A stretch of 13,246 nt of DNA from Serpens sp035497635 (GTDB lineage: Bacteria; Pseudomonadota; Gammaproteobacteria; Pseudomonadales; Pseudomonadaceae): positions 1 to 13,246 of the forward strand of contig DATJDB010000287.1 of assembly GCA_035497635.1 (NCBI GenBank), read 5' to 3'. Both the position numbers and the translations under genes were made by a program. The notes below the pieces were generated by a model that saw only the letters and a list, made by a program, of their open reading frames with translations, had not been told where the DNA came from and searched no databases. Shown piece after piece: positions 7,416 to 13,246 of the stretch. Positions within the stretch are counted from its first letter, which is position 1, and each line of letters opens with the position of its first letter.

Positions 7416-7438
7416 CATGGCTTGCGCCGCAAGCCATG
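7416..7438. promoter_or_regulatory. 23-bp perfect palindrome upstream of the dehydrogenase operon
   Basis: CATGGCTTGC and GCAAGCCATG are perfect 10-base arms around GCC, ending 39 bases before the start codon of the upstream dehydrogenase gene. Spacing and symmetry suit an operator for a dimeric regulator (TetR/GntR/LysR type) or a leader hairpin; no T-run follows on either strand. It does not match the published PsrA half-site pattern. No regulator gene is adjacent. Confidence 0.5.
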
Positions 7439-7550
7439 ACCTGGCTGCCGTGGCCGCCTGGCGGATCGGCATTCGGGACTGTGAAGTCAGCCCCCTGGCG
7501 GGTTTCGGCAGTGCCGGGCTACGCCTCGGCTGGCGTGGAATTCGCCTCCC

Positions 7551-7644
7551 TGTGGGGCCGGCTTCATGCCGGCCGACGGAGTATCGCCGAGCGCCCAGAG
7601 AGCCGGCTGGCGCCGGCTTTGGCCGGGATAAACCCGGCCCCACA
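7551..7644. repeat. REPIN-like element 2
   Basis: The 94-bp element runs from TGTGGGGCCGG to its complement CCGGCCCCACA. Internal stems are GCCGGC-ttcat-GCCGGC, AGCCGGC-tggc-GCCGGCT and CCGGG-ataaa-CCCGG, the pattern of two inverted REP hairpins with a third stem between. Confidence 0.8.
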
Positions 7645-7729
7645 GATCCAGCCAGGACCCAGCCTCGCGCGCCGATCCTAGCCCCAGGTCACTGAGAACC
7701 CGTCTCGGCTGGCGTGGACTTCAGCGCCC

Positions 7730-7823
7730 TGCGGGGCCGGCTTTATGCCGGCCGACGGAGTATCGCCGGGCGCCAGAGAGCCGGCTGACGCCGGCTTTGG
7801 CCGGGATAAACCCGGCCCCCACA
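7730..7823. repeat. REPIN-like element 3
   Basis: This is a direct copy of the element at 7551, same orientation and 94 bp. It differs by four substitutions and two single-base indels (one C lost in the centre, one C gained near the end). Some substitutions, such as TGTGGGG to TGCGGGG, slightly weaken the outer stem. It ends 45 bases from the hldE stop and may act as the 3' end of the hldE transcript. Confidence 0.8.
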
Positions 7824-7867
7824 GAGGCAGCCCGAACCCGGCCTCGGACCCAGCCGCCCCCAAAAAC

Positions 7868-9289
7868 CTACTTCTGGCGGATCTTCTCGACAATCGCCGT
7901 GGTGGAGCTGTTTTCGACCAGCCCCAGCACCTTCACCGCGCCACCATGGGCACGGACGATGTCGGCGCCCACCACACCCTCGATGCCGTAGTCGCCGCCC
8001 TTGACCAGCACATCCGGCAGCAACTCGCGCAGCAGGTTCTCCGGGGTGTCCTCGGCGAAGCTGGTCACCCAGTCCACCGCTTCCAGACCAGCCAGCACCG
8101 CCATGCGCCGGTCGACAGCATTGATCGGGCGACCCGGTCCCTTGAGGCGGGTCACCGACGCGTCGTCGTTGACCGCGACGATCAGACGATCGCCCTGGGC
8201 GCGCGCCTGTTCCAGGTAGGTCACGTGCCCGGCGTGCAGGATGTCGAAGCAGCCGTTGGTGAAGACGATCTTTTCGCCCTGGGCGCGGGCATCCTCGATG
8301 GCCAGCTTCAACTGGTCGAGGGACAGCACGCCGCGCTCGGAACCGGCCTCGCGCTGAATCGCCCGGCGCAGTTCCGGCGCGCTGATCGCGGCGGTGCCCA
8401 GCTTGCCAACCACAATGCCGGCCGCCAGGTTGGCCAGCGCCGTGGCCTGGGGCAGCTCTTCGCCCGCCGCCAGCGCGGCGGCCAGGGTGGAGATCACCGT
8501 GTCGCCGGCACCGGTGACGTCGAATACTTCGCGGGCACGTGCCGGCAGGTGCAGCGCCGGTTGCTCCGGGCGCAACAGGGTCACGCCATGCTCGCTGCGA
8601 GTCACCAGCAGCGCGCCCAGCTCCAGCTCGGCCATCAGCCGGCTGCCCTTGGCCACCAGGTCGGCCTCATCGGCACAGCGGCCCACGACGGCCTCGAACT
8701 CGGAAAGGTTGGGAGTGATCAGACTGGCACCGCGATAGATGGAGAAATCCCGGCCCTTGGGGTCAGCCAGCACCGCAATACCCCGAGCGCGAGCGGCCTG
8801 GATCAGCGCCTGGTGATTCTGCAGCGCGCCCTTGCCGTAGTCGGACAGCACCAGCACCTTCACACCCGCCAGCTGCCGCTCGACCTCGGCCGCCAGCGCG
8901 GCGGTGTCGGTGTCGAAGGGCTCCTCAAAGTCCATGCGCAGCAGTTGCTGGCTGCGACTGATGACGCGCAGCTTGACGATGGTCGGCTGATTGCCGATGC
9001 GCTGGAAGCAGGTGACCACGCCTGCAGCCGTCAGGCTCTGATCCAGGCAGTGAGCCGCCTCGTCCTCCCCGGTGACACCAACCAGGCGCACCGGCGCGCC
9101 GAGGGCGGCGATGTTCAGCGCCACGTTGGCCGCGCCACCCGGGCGATCTTCTCGGTGCTCGACCTTGACCACCGGCACCGGCGCCTCGGGCGAGATGCGC
9201 GAGGTGCCGCCATGCCAGTAGCGGTCGAGCATGACATCACCGACCACCAGCACGGCGGCCTGGTCAAAACGGGGCATGGACAGCTGCAT
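7868..9289 (-). CDS. hldE: Bifunctional heptose-7-phosphate kinase / heptose-1-phosphate adenylyltransferase
   Basis: This 473-residue enzyme (formerly RfaE) carries out two cytoplasmic steps towards ADP-L-glycero-beta-D-manno-heptose for the LPS inner core. The N-terminal ribokinase-like domain (about 1-315) begins QLSMPRFDQAAVLVVGDVML and carries DRPGGAANVALNIAALGAP and the catalytic GAGD with Asp at about residue 263. The C-terminal nucleotidyltransferase domain (about 340-473) has VFTNGCFDILHAGHV, with HAGH at 352-355, and ends EKIRQK. Length matches the family. The ATG at 9289 is chosen because it gives the conserved N-terminus and has GGAG just upstream; the in-frame start at 9439 adds an unconserved tail that passes through the promoter. 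In many Pseudomonas it sits next to msbA; here a gene on the other strand separates them. Confidence 0.97.
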   Translation of the reverse strand: MQLSMPRFDQAAVLVVGDVMLDRYWHGGTSRISPEAPVPVVKVEHREDRPGGAANVALNIAALGAPVRLVGVTGEDEAAHCLDQSLTAAGVVTCFQRIGNQPTIVKLRVISRSQQLLRMDFEEPFDTDTAALAAEVERQLAGVKVLVLSDYGKGALQNHQALIQAARARGIAVLADPKGRDFSIYRGASLITPNLSEFEAVVGRCADEADLVAKGSRLMAELELGALLVTRSEHGVTLLRPEQPALHLPARAREVFDVTGAGDTVISTLAAALAAGEELPQATALANLAAGIVVGKLGTAAISAPELRRAIQREAGSERGVLSLDQLKLAIEDARAQGEKIVFTNGCFDILHAGHVTYLEQARAQGDRLIVAVNDDASVTRLKGPGRPINAVDRRMAVLAGLEAVDWVTSFAEDTPENLLRELLPDVLVKGGDYGIEGVVGADIVRAHGGAVKVLGLVENSSTTAIVEKIRQK

Positions 9290-9321
9290 GGGGACTCCGG
9301 GGGCAGGCGAAAAATGCGTGA

Positions 9322-9330
9322 ATTCTAGCA
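9322..9330 (-). promoter_or_regulatory. Extended -10 promoter element for hldE
   Basis: On the minus strand the sequence reads TGCTAGAAT, a TGn-extended -10, with the TAGAAT ending 33 bases before the hldE ATG. I see no TTGACA-like -35 at the right spacing, which extended -10 promoters can do without. The identical nonamer lies upstream of msbA. Confidence 0.5.
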
Positions 9331-9368
9331 CGGCGCCGGGGCGCGCTGAGCGCTGAGACATCCCAGCC

Positions 9369-9397
9369 TTGACGCTCTCGAACGAGTCGAAGAGACT
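9369..9397 (+). promoter_or_regulatory. Weak candidate promoter for the kinase gene
   Basis: TTGACG at 9369-9374 is a good -35, followed after 17 bases by GAGACT, a poor -10 (three of six matches). It precedes GAGAGG at 9411-9416 and the ATG at 9429. This is the best candidate in the hldE-kinase divergent gap, but a weak one. Confidence 0.25.
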
Positions 9398-9428
9398 CAC
9401 CCGCCTACACGAGAGGCCAAGCAGTTGT

Positions 9429-10238
9429 ATGTCGAACACCTATTTTTCCTTCCATGATGGGCGCTGGAGCGGCCGCATCCTGGATGGCTGGCAGGAAACC
9501 TTTTCCAACCTTGACCAGTGGCTCGCGCGGAACTCCGGGGAAAGCATCGTCAGGTTTTCATCCCGCGAGGTCAGAAGGGTGGACACCGATCGGGGTGTTG
9601 TCTACGTGAAGCTTCTGTACAGCGGAAGCGAGTCCAGCGGACTGAAAAAAGCGGTAACCGCGGTCAAATGGTTTCTCAAACCATCGCGCGCGCTCGCAAT
9701 CTTCAACATCTCCAATGAAATCCTGCGCACAGGCTTTCTGTGCCCGCGCCCTCTTGTAGCCGCTCGCCACCGAACCATTTGGGGCTGGCCAACCGATCTG
9801 TTTGTCAGTGAGGAATGCCTTGACCCCACCATCGCCCAGCGTCTGCAGGCCAATCCCGGTGAAGAAACGGTTCGCGCTCTTCTATCCGCTGCCGCTGCGG
9901 AACTCCATCGCTTCCATCAAGCAGGATTCGTTCATGGCGATTGCACGCCCTACAATCTTGCGCTAAACGCTCAAAACAAGCTGGTCCTGTTCGATAATGA
10001 TCGCACTGTCCGCAGTCCCTGGCTGCGCAGGCGCCTGGAACTGCGGAGCCTGGCGGCTTTCGGGCTGCGCCTGACCCAGCTCACGCAGAGCCTTGAACCC
10101 TTCCGGTTTTTCCTGAATCAATATGCCGAAGCCGCCGGAAACGCTCCCAAGAGTTCGCACAGGGTTGCTGCGGATCTGCGGCAGGTCATGCATCTGACCC
10201 AGAAGCGCCTGCGCGAACGCGGCATCACCTTGCCCTAA
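9429..10238 (+). CDS. WaaP/BUD32-like LPS core kinase family protein
   Basis: This 269-residue protein has a small eukaryotic-type kinase fold: an early Lys in GVVYVKLLYSG (K61, likely ATP-binding), the catalytic loop FVHGDCTPYN (H169, D171, N176) and the metal-binding segment LVLFDNDRT (D189, D191). This pattern fits the RIO/BUD32/WaaP/InaA group. Its place among hldE and msbA suggests it phosphorylates LPS core sugars, as Pseudomonas core heptose is heavily phosphorylated; that is inference. It is probably cytoplasmic, with no signal peptide or membrane helix. ATG 9429 is preferred over the upstream in-frame TTG at 9369, which overlaps the candidate promoter; GAGAGG lies 12 bases upstream. 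Base composition is lower in GC than in its neighbours (9601-9660 is about 53%). It is divergent from hldE and convergent with msbA. It could instead be a small-molecule or protein kinase. Confidence 0.75.
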   Translation: MSNTYFSFHDGRWSGRILDGWQETFSNLDQWLARNSGESIVRFSSREVRRVDTDRGVVYVKLLYSGSESSGLKKAVTAVKWFLKPSRALAIFNISNEILRTGFLCPRPLVAARHRTIWGWPTDLFVSEECLDPTIAQRLQANPGEETVRALLSAAAAELHRFHQAGFVHGDCTPYNLALNAQNKLVLFDNDRTVRSPWLRRRLELRSLAAFGLRLTQLTQSLEPFRFFLNQYAEAAGNAPKSSHRVAADLRQVMHLTQKRLRERGITLP

Positions 10239-10279
10239 TCCAACCGCGCAAACTCAAGGAGATGAGATAAGTCTCGAGA

Positions 10280-12079
10280 TCAGCCTGCGTCCTCACCTTT
10301 GAACTGATGGGAATGCAGCCGCGCGTAAGAGCCGTCCAGCGCCAGCAGCTCGGCGTGGCTGCCGCGCTCGACGATGCGCCCCTGATCCATCACGAGGATC
10401 AGATCGGCCTTTTCGATGGTGGACAGACGGTGAGCGATCACCAGCGTGGTGCGCCCGCTCATCACCTGATCCAGGGCCGCCTGGATATGCCGTTCGGACT
10501 CGGTATCCAGCGCCGAGGTGGCCTCGTCTAGGATCAGCACCGGGGCATTCTTCAACAGCGCTCGGGCAATGGCCAGACGCTGGCGCTGGCCACCGGACAA
10601 CAGCACGCCGTTCTCGCCGACATCGGTGTCGAAGCCCTGCGGCAGACGATCAATAAACTCGCTCGCATAGGCCGCCTCGGCGGCCTGCTCGACCTGCTCG
10701 CGCGGCGCGCCGGCCAGATCGCCGTAGGCGATGTTGTCGGCCACCGAGCCGTTGAACAGCGTCACCTGCTGGGTAACCAGCGCAATATGCCGGCGCAGGT
10801 TGCGCAACCGGTAGTCCTCGACCGGCATGCCGTCGAGCAGGATTTGCCCCTGTTCGTGCTGGTAGAAGCGCGGGATCAGGTTGGCCAGGGTCGACTTGCC
10901 GCTCCCCGAACGCCCGACCAAGGCCACCATCTGTCCCGGCTCGGCGGTGAAGCTGATGTCGCTGAGCACCGCCTTGTCGCTACCGGGGTACTGGAAGTTC
11001 AGGTTGCGCACCTCAAGCCGCCCGGTCACCCGCTCGCGCTCCTGAGTGCCGCGATCCGGCTCGGGCGCTTCGTCCAGTTGTTCGAAGATACTCTCGGCGC
11101 CGGCTAGGCCCTTCTGGATGGTCGAACTGATTTCCGAAAGCTGGCGGATCGGCTTGGGCAGCAGGCCGGCGGCGGTGATGTAGGCGACCAGTTCGCCCGC
11201 CGTGGCGTCGCCACGCAGCAGCAGCACCAGGAACAGCACCGCCGCCATGGCGCTGTAGGTGACCAACTGCAGGGTCGGCGTATAGATGGCGCTGGTGCGG
11301 GTCATGCGCAACTGCCGCTCGGCGTTGTTGGCGCTGGCCTGCAGAAAGCGCCGCGACTCGTACGCCTCCCCGCCAAAGCTGCGCACCACCCGATAACCCT
11401 GAATGGTTTCCGAGGCCACATGGGTGACATCGCCCATCGACACCTGGATGCGCCGGCTCTGCTTGCGGAACTTCTTGCCGGCGATGCCGACGATTACCGC
11501 GATCACCGGCAGGATCGCCACCATCACCAGGGTCAGCTTCCAGTTCATCCACAGCAGATAGGCGAACAGGAAAATGACCGTCAGCCCCTCGCGGATCATG
11601 ATCTTGATTGCCTCGGTCGCCGCGCCGGTGACCATGGTCACGTTATAGGTGATGCGCGAGATCAGATGACCAGAGTTGTGCTCATCGAAATAGCGGTTCG
11701 GCAGCACCAGCAAGCTGTTGAACAGCGCGACGCGCAGGTCGTGCACCAAGCCAAGGGAGACCTTGGAAATGAAGTAGTTGCCAAGGAACGAACCGATGCC
11801 CTGCCAGGCGGCGATCACGACGATCATCAGCGGCACGATTTCCAGCAGCCGGAACTCCTGCAGCAGCGGCACGCCGGGAAACAACGCAGCTTCCGGATTG
11901 GCCAGGCCGTCGACAAAATACTTGAGGATGCCCGCCAGCATCGGCTGGCCGGAGGCGAAGATCACGAAGCCCAGGATGCTCAGGGCAAAATAGCCGACAT
12001 AGGGCTTCACGTAGCCGAGCAGGCGCAAATAGATCCTGAAGCTGGAAGCGCCGGCGGCGCGCGGGTCGGAATGGCTCAT
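10280..12079 (-). CDS. msbA: Lipid A-core ABC flippase
   Basis: This 599-residue half-transporter flips lipid A-core across the inner membrane using ATP and works as a homodimer. The membrane domain (about 1-320, six helices, starting SFRIYLRLLGYVKPYVGYF) is followed by the ATPase domain (about 340-590). That domain has Walker A GRSGSGKST near 387-395, signature LSGGQ at 494-498, Walker B LILDE with D518 and E519, and the switch His at about 550 in IAHRLST. The ATG at 12079 is chosen over 12151: the longer form adds 24 unconserved residues and reads through the probable promoter. The ribosome binding site is weak (CCGGAC about ten bases before). The C-terminus lies 41 bases from the convergent kinase stop; no clear terminator is seen in that gap. 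Confidence 0.96.
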   Translation of the reverse strand: MSHSDPRAAGASSFRIYLRLLGYVKPYVGYFALSILGFVIFASGQPMLAGILKYFVDGLANPEAALFPGVPLLQEFRLLEIVPLMIVVIAAWQGIGSFLGNYFISKVSLGLVHDLRVALFNSLLVLPNRYFDEHNSGHLISRITYNVTMVTGAATEAIKIMIREGLTVIFLFAYLLWMNWKLTLVMVAILPVIAVIVGIAGKKFRKQSRRIQVSMGDVTHVASETIQGYRVVRSFGGEAYESRRFLQASANNAERQLRMTRTSAIYTPTLQLVTYSAMAAVLFLVLLLRGDATAGELVAYITAAGLLPKPIRQLSEISSTIQKGLAGAESIFEQLDEAPEPDRGTQERERVTGRLEVRNLNFQYPGSDKAVLSDISFTAEPGQMVALVGRSGSGKSTLANLIPRFYQHEQGQILLDGMPVEDYRLRNLRRHIALVTQQVTLFNGSVADNIAYGDLAGAPREQVEQAAEAAYASEFIDRLPQGFDTDVGENGVLLSGGQRQRLAIARALLKNAPVLILDEATSALDTESERHIQAALDQVMSGRTTLVIAHRLSTIEKADLILVMDQGRIVERGSHAELLALDGSYARLHSHQFKGEDAG

Positions 12080-12108
12080 GCACTGGTGTCCGGAACGGCA
12101 GGCGGCGG

Positions 12109-12117
12109 ATTCTAGCA
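12109..12117 (-). promoter_or_regulatory. Extended -10 promoter element for msbA
   Basis: The minus strand reads TGCTAGAAT with the box ending 29 bases before the msbA ATG, the same nonamer and nearly the same distance as for hldE. No strong -35 is evident. Its position between the two possible starts also argues for ATG 12079. Confidence 0.5.
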
Positions 12118-12233
12118 TGCTCCCCAATTGCCCGGCTTCGCCCCGCTCCAACGCATGACGCTCATTTGGTACTCTTGAGCGCCCTACACGCCTCAGAGCT
12201 GACGCACTGTCGCATCACCAGCCGGTAATCTTC

Positions 12234-13246
12234 ATGGAAAATCTGTTTCGCATCGGCAATACAACGCTCGCCCAGCGCTTGCGCTTCGTCCAGATGGCCA
12301 TTTTTTTTGGCCTTATCGTTTTCGCGCTGCTCGGAACCCGTTACCTGAACTGGGCGCCGTGGCCATCCACTGGATGGGGCTGGGGCTATCTGCTCACCAC
12401 TTACCCCTCGCATTACTGGCTGCTTAGCGTTGTCTTGGCAATCCCGCTGTTAGCGCTGAGCCTGGTGCTGCGCGGTATCTGGTTGGTTGTTGCGGCGGCG
12501 CTACTCTACAGCCTCGCCTTCATTCTGCTGTTCATCGACACTTTGGTTTTCGATCAGTATCGCTTCCACATCAACTGGTTCGTCATCGACTTTCTGCTCA
12601 ACGACCCCGACGGTCAGGTCATCCAATTTCCACTCGTGATGTGGCTGCTGGCCCTTTCCGGGGCGCTAGTCACCCTGATCGCAACACTTTCAGCCATGAC
12701 TCTGTTGCAGCGCTGGGCGATCCATAAGACACCTGGCCTAAAGAAATGGCACTTGCTACTTTTTATATTGTTGATTGGCAGTCATGTTCTGCATGCTTGG
12801 GCAGATGCCAACCTTTTGAAGGATGTTGGCCGCCAAGCCCGTTTTTACCCCTTGATGCAACCCACCACGGCCCAAGCTTTCATGGAAAAGCATGGGCTCG
12901 TGGATGTCGAGGCCAGAAACGCCAATAAGCTGGACGCTGCCACAACCATCTCAGGCGACATCAGTTACCCGAAACACCCTCTAGTGTGCACCCCGGAAGA
13001 AAAGCGACCTAACATCCTGCTAATCACAATCGACTCCTGGCGAGCCGATACCTTCTCGGCCGACATCACACCTAATATTCATCGTTTCGCCCAGGAACGC
13101 GGCTTGGTGTTCAATCAGCATTTCAGTGGCAGTAACAGTACCCGCGCCGGTCTGTTCAGCATGTTCTATGGCATTCCAGGGACTTACTGGCACGCTTTCT
13201 TGGACGAAGGTATCCCCAGCCCCCTTATCACCCAATTGCAGGCCCA
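12234..13246 (+). CDS. YejM/PbgA/LapC-like inner-membrane sulfatase-fold protein (partial)
   Basis: The frame is open from ATG 12234 to the window end, giving 337 codons of a longer protein (E. coli YejM is just under 600 residues). It has five hydrophobic segments (about residues 19-37, 60-79, 81-105, 131-155, 171-187), then a periplasmic alkaline-phosphatase/sulfatase-type domain. This starts NILLITIDSWRADTF (metal-type D267) and continues to FSGSNSTRAGLFSMFYGI, where T303 is in the usual nucleophile position. This five-helix plus DUF3413/sulfatase arrangement matches YejM/PbgA/LapC, which senses LPS at the inner membrane and controls LpxC turnover via LapB. Divergence from msbA fits an LPS role. 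GC content is low (about 45% at 12541-12600). The ribosome binding site is weak (CCGGTAA). It could instead be a phosphoethanolamine-transferase-like enzyme; the missing C-terminus limits certainty. Confidence 0.75.
   Translation, partial: MENLFRIGNTTLAQRLRFVQMAIFFGLIVFALLGTRYLNWAPWPSTGWGWGYLLTTYPSHYWLLSVVLAIPLLALSLVLRGIWLVVAAALLYSLAFILLFIDTLVFDQYRFHINWFVIDFLLNDPDGQVIQFPLVMWLLALSGALVTLIATLSAMTLLQRWAIHKTPGLKKWHLLLFILLIGSHVLHAWADANLLKDVGRQARFYPLMQPTTAQAFMEKHGLVDVEARNANKLDAATTISGDISYPKHPLVCTPEEKRPNILLITIDSWRADTFSADITPNIHRFAQERGLVFNQHFSGSNSTRAGLFSMFYGIPGTYWHAFLDEGIPSPLITQLQA
12300..12308 (+). other. Run of eight T inside the LapC-like gene
   Basis: The ninth base A and eight consecutive T encode the IFF part of QMAIFFGLIV in the first membrane helix, about 22 codons after the start. 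It is flanked by GGCC on both sides. The frame is intact as sequenced. A gain or loss of one T would stop translation early, so the run is a potential slippage site. Confidence 0.6.

Larger units (their letters stand above)
7525..7850. repeat. 179-bp-period tandem duplication carrying REPIN-like elements
   Basis: CTCGGCTGGCGTGGA recurs at 7525 and 7704. Similarity continues through the repeat element and about 25 bases beyond it (CAGAtcCAGCC... versus CAGAggCAGCC..., both ending GCCTCG). The two units are therefore a direct duplication of a segment larger than the REPIN itself. The second unit fades out just before the hldE stop at 7868. Confidence 0.75.
7377..7867. other. 491-base intergenic region with palindrome and REPIN tandem
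   Basis: No convincing gene lies here; short open frames (for example those reading GLSRPKPAPAGS) are translations of the repeat. The region holds a 23-bp palindrome near the dehydrogenase start and two 179-bp-spaced repeat units up to the hldE stop. It separates hldE from the dehydrogenase pair on the same strand. I do not see a good sigma-70 promoter for the dehydrogenases. Confidence 0.7.

Noticed and set aside
7377..7643. N-terminal extension of the upstream dehydrogenase-like gene into the repeats
   Set aside because: The extra 89 residues (GLSRPKPAPAGS and onward) are translation of the REPIN element. ATG 7376 has a ribosome binding site.
7551..7823. CRISPR-like array from the repeated 94-bp units
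   Set aside because: There are only two units, with inverted-end internal symmetry and no short identical repeats with unique spacers; the structure fits REPINs.
7745..9328. Plus-strand open frame (527 codons) opposite hldE
   Set aside because: It starts within a REPIN-like repeat and runs antisense to hldE; no family features.
9290..9439. Longer start for hldE at 9439
   Set aside because: It adds 50 unconserved residues, overlaps the kinase gene start and reads through the probable promoter. The family N-terminus begins at 9289.
10239..10279. Two-way terminator between the kinase gene and msbA
   Set aside because: Only a four-base GAGA/TCTC stem is visible, with no T-run; too weak to call.
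12080..12151. Longer start for msbA at 12151
   Set aside because: It adds 24 residues not typical of MsbA and includes the TGCTAGAAT promoter box.

Overview
The window looks like a high-GC chromosomal segment of a Pseudomonas. Reasons: the gene order parE / phytase-like / aspartic-protease-like / parC; an acyl-CoA dehydrogenase pair next to hldE and msbA; ParC QRDR residues that fall at Ser87 and Glu91, as in P. aeruginosa numbering; and REPIN-like repeats beginning TGTGGGGCCGG. Species cannot be fixed from the sequence alone.

Layout. Positions 3-77 hold the last codons of parE. It runs, with start/stop overlaps, into a secreted phytase-like esterase (74-1060), a membrane-anchored retropepsin-like protein (1057-1581) and parC (1591-3843). 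The two subunits of topoisomerase IV therefore flank two envelope genes in one tight forward cluster. A strong hairpin follows parC. A PqiC-type lipoprotein (4003-4689) comes next and ends beside a 141-bp REPIN-like element. The minus strand then carries two adjacent acyl-CoA dehydrogenase genes (7376 down to 4881). Their upstream region (7377-7867) holds a 23-bp perfect-arm palindrome and a 179-bp tandem duplication, each unit carrying one REPIN-like element.

The right half is an LPS-core and envelope block. hldE (minus) makes ADP-heptose. A WaaP/BUD32-like kinase (plus, lower GC) is wedged between hldE and msbA on the opposite strand. msbA (minus) flips lipid A-core. A YejM/PbgA/LapC-like membrane sulfatase-fold gene (plus, truncated by the window end) is divergent from msbA. 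hldE and msbA each have the same 9-base extended -10 box, TGCTAGAAT, close upstream, so each probably has its own promoter.

Functionally, most of the window is conserved housekeeping: chromosome decatenation, heptose supply and LPS export. The points most worth a second look are the dehydrogenase pair, in which one partner has lost the usual catalytic Glu; the kinase inserted antisense into the LPS block; the REPIN tandem; and the run of eight T in the LapC-like gene. No clearly new multi-gene system is visible. No tRNA, rRNA, CRISPR array, transposase or integrase was found.
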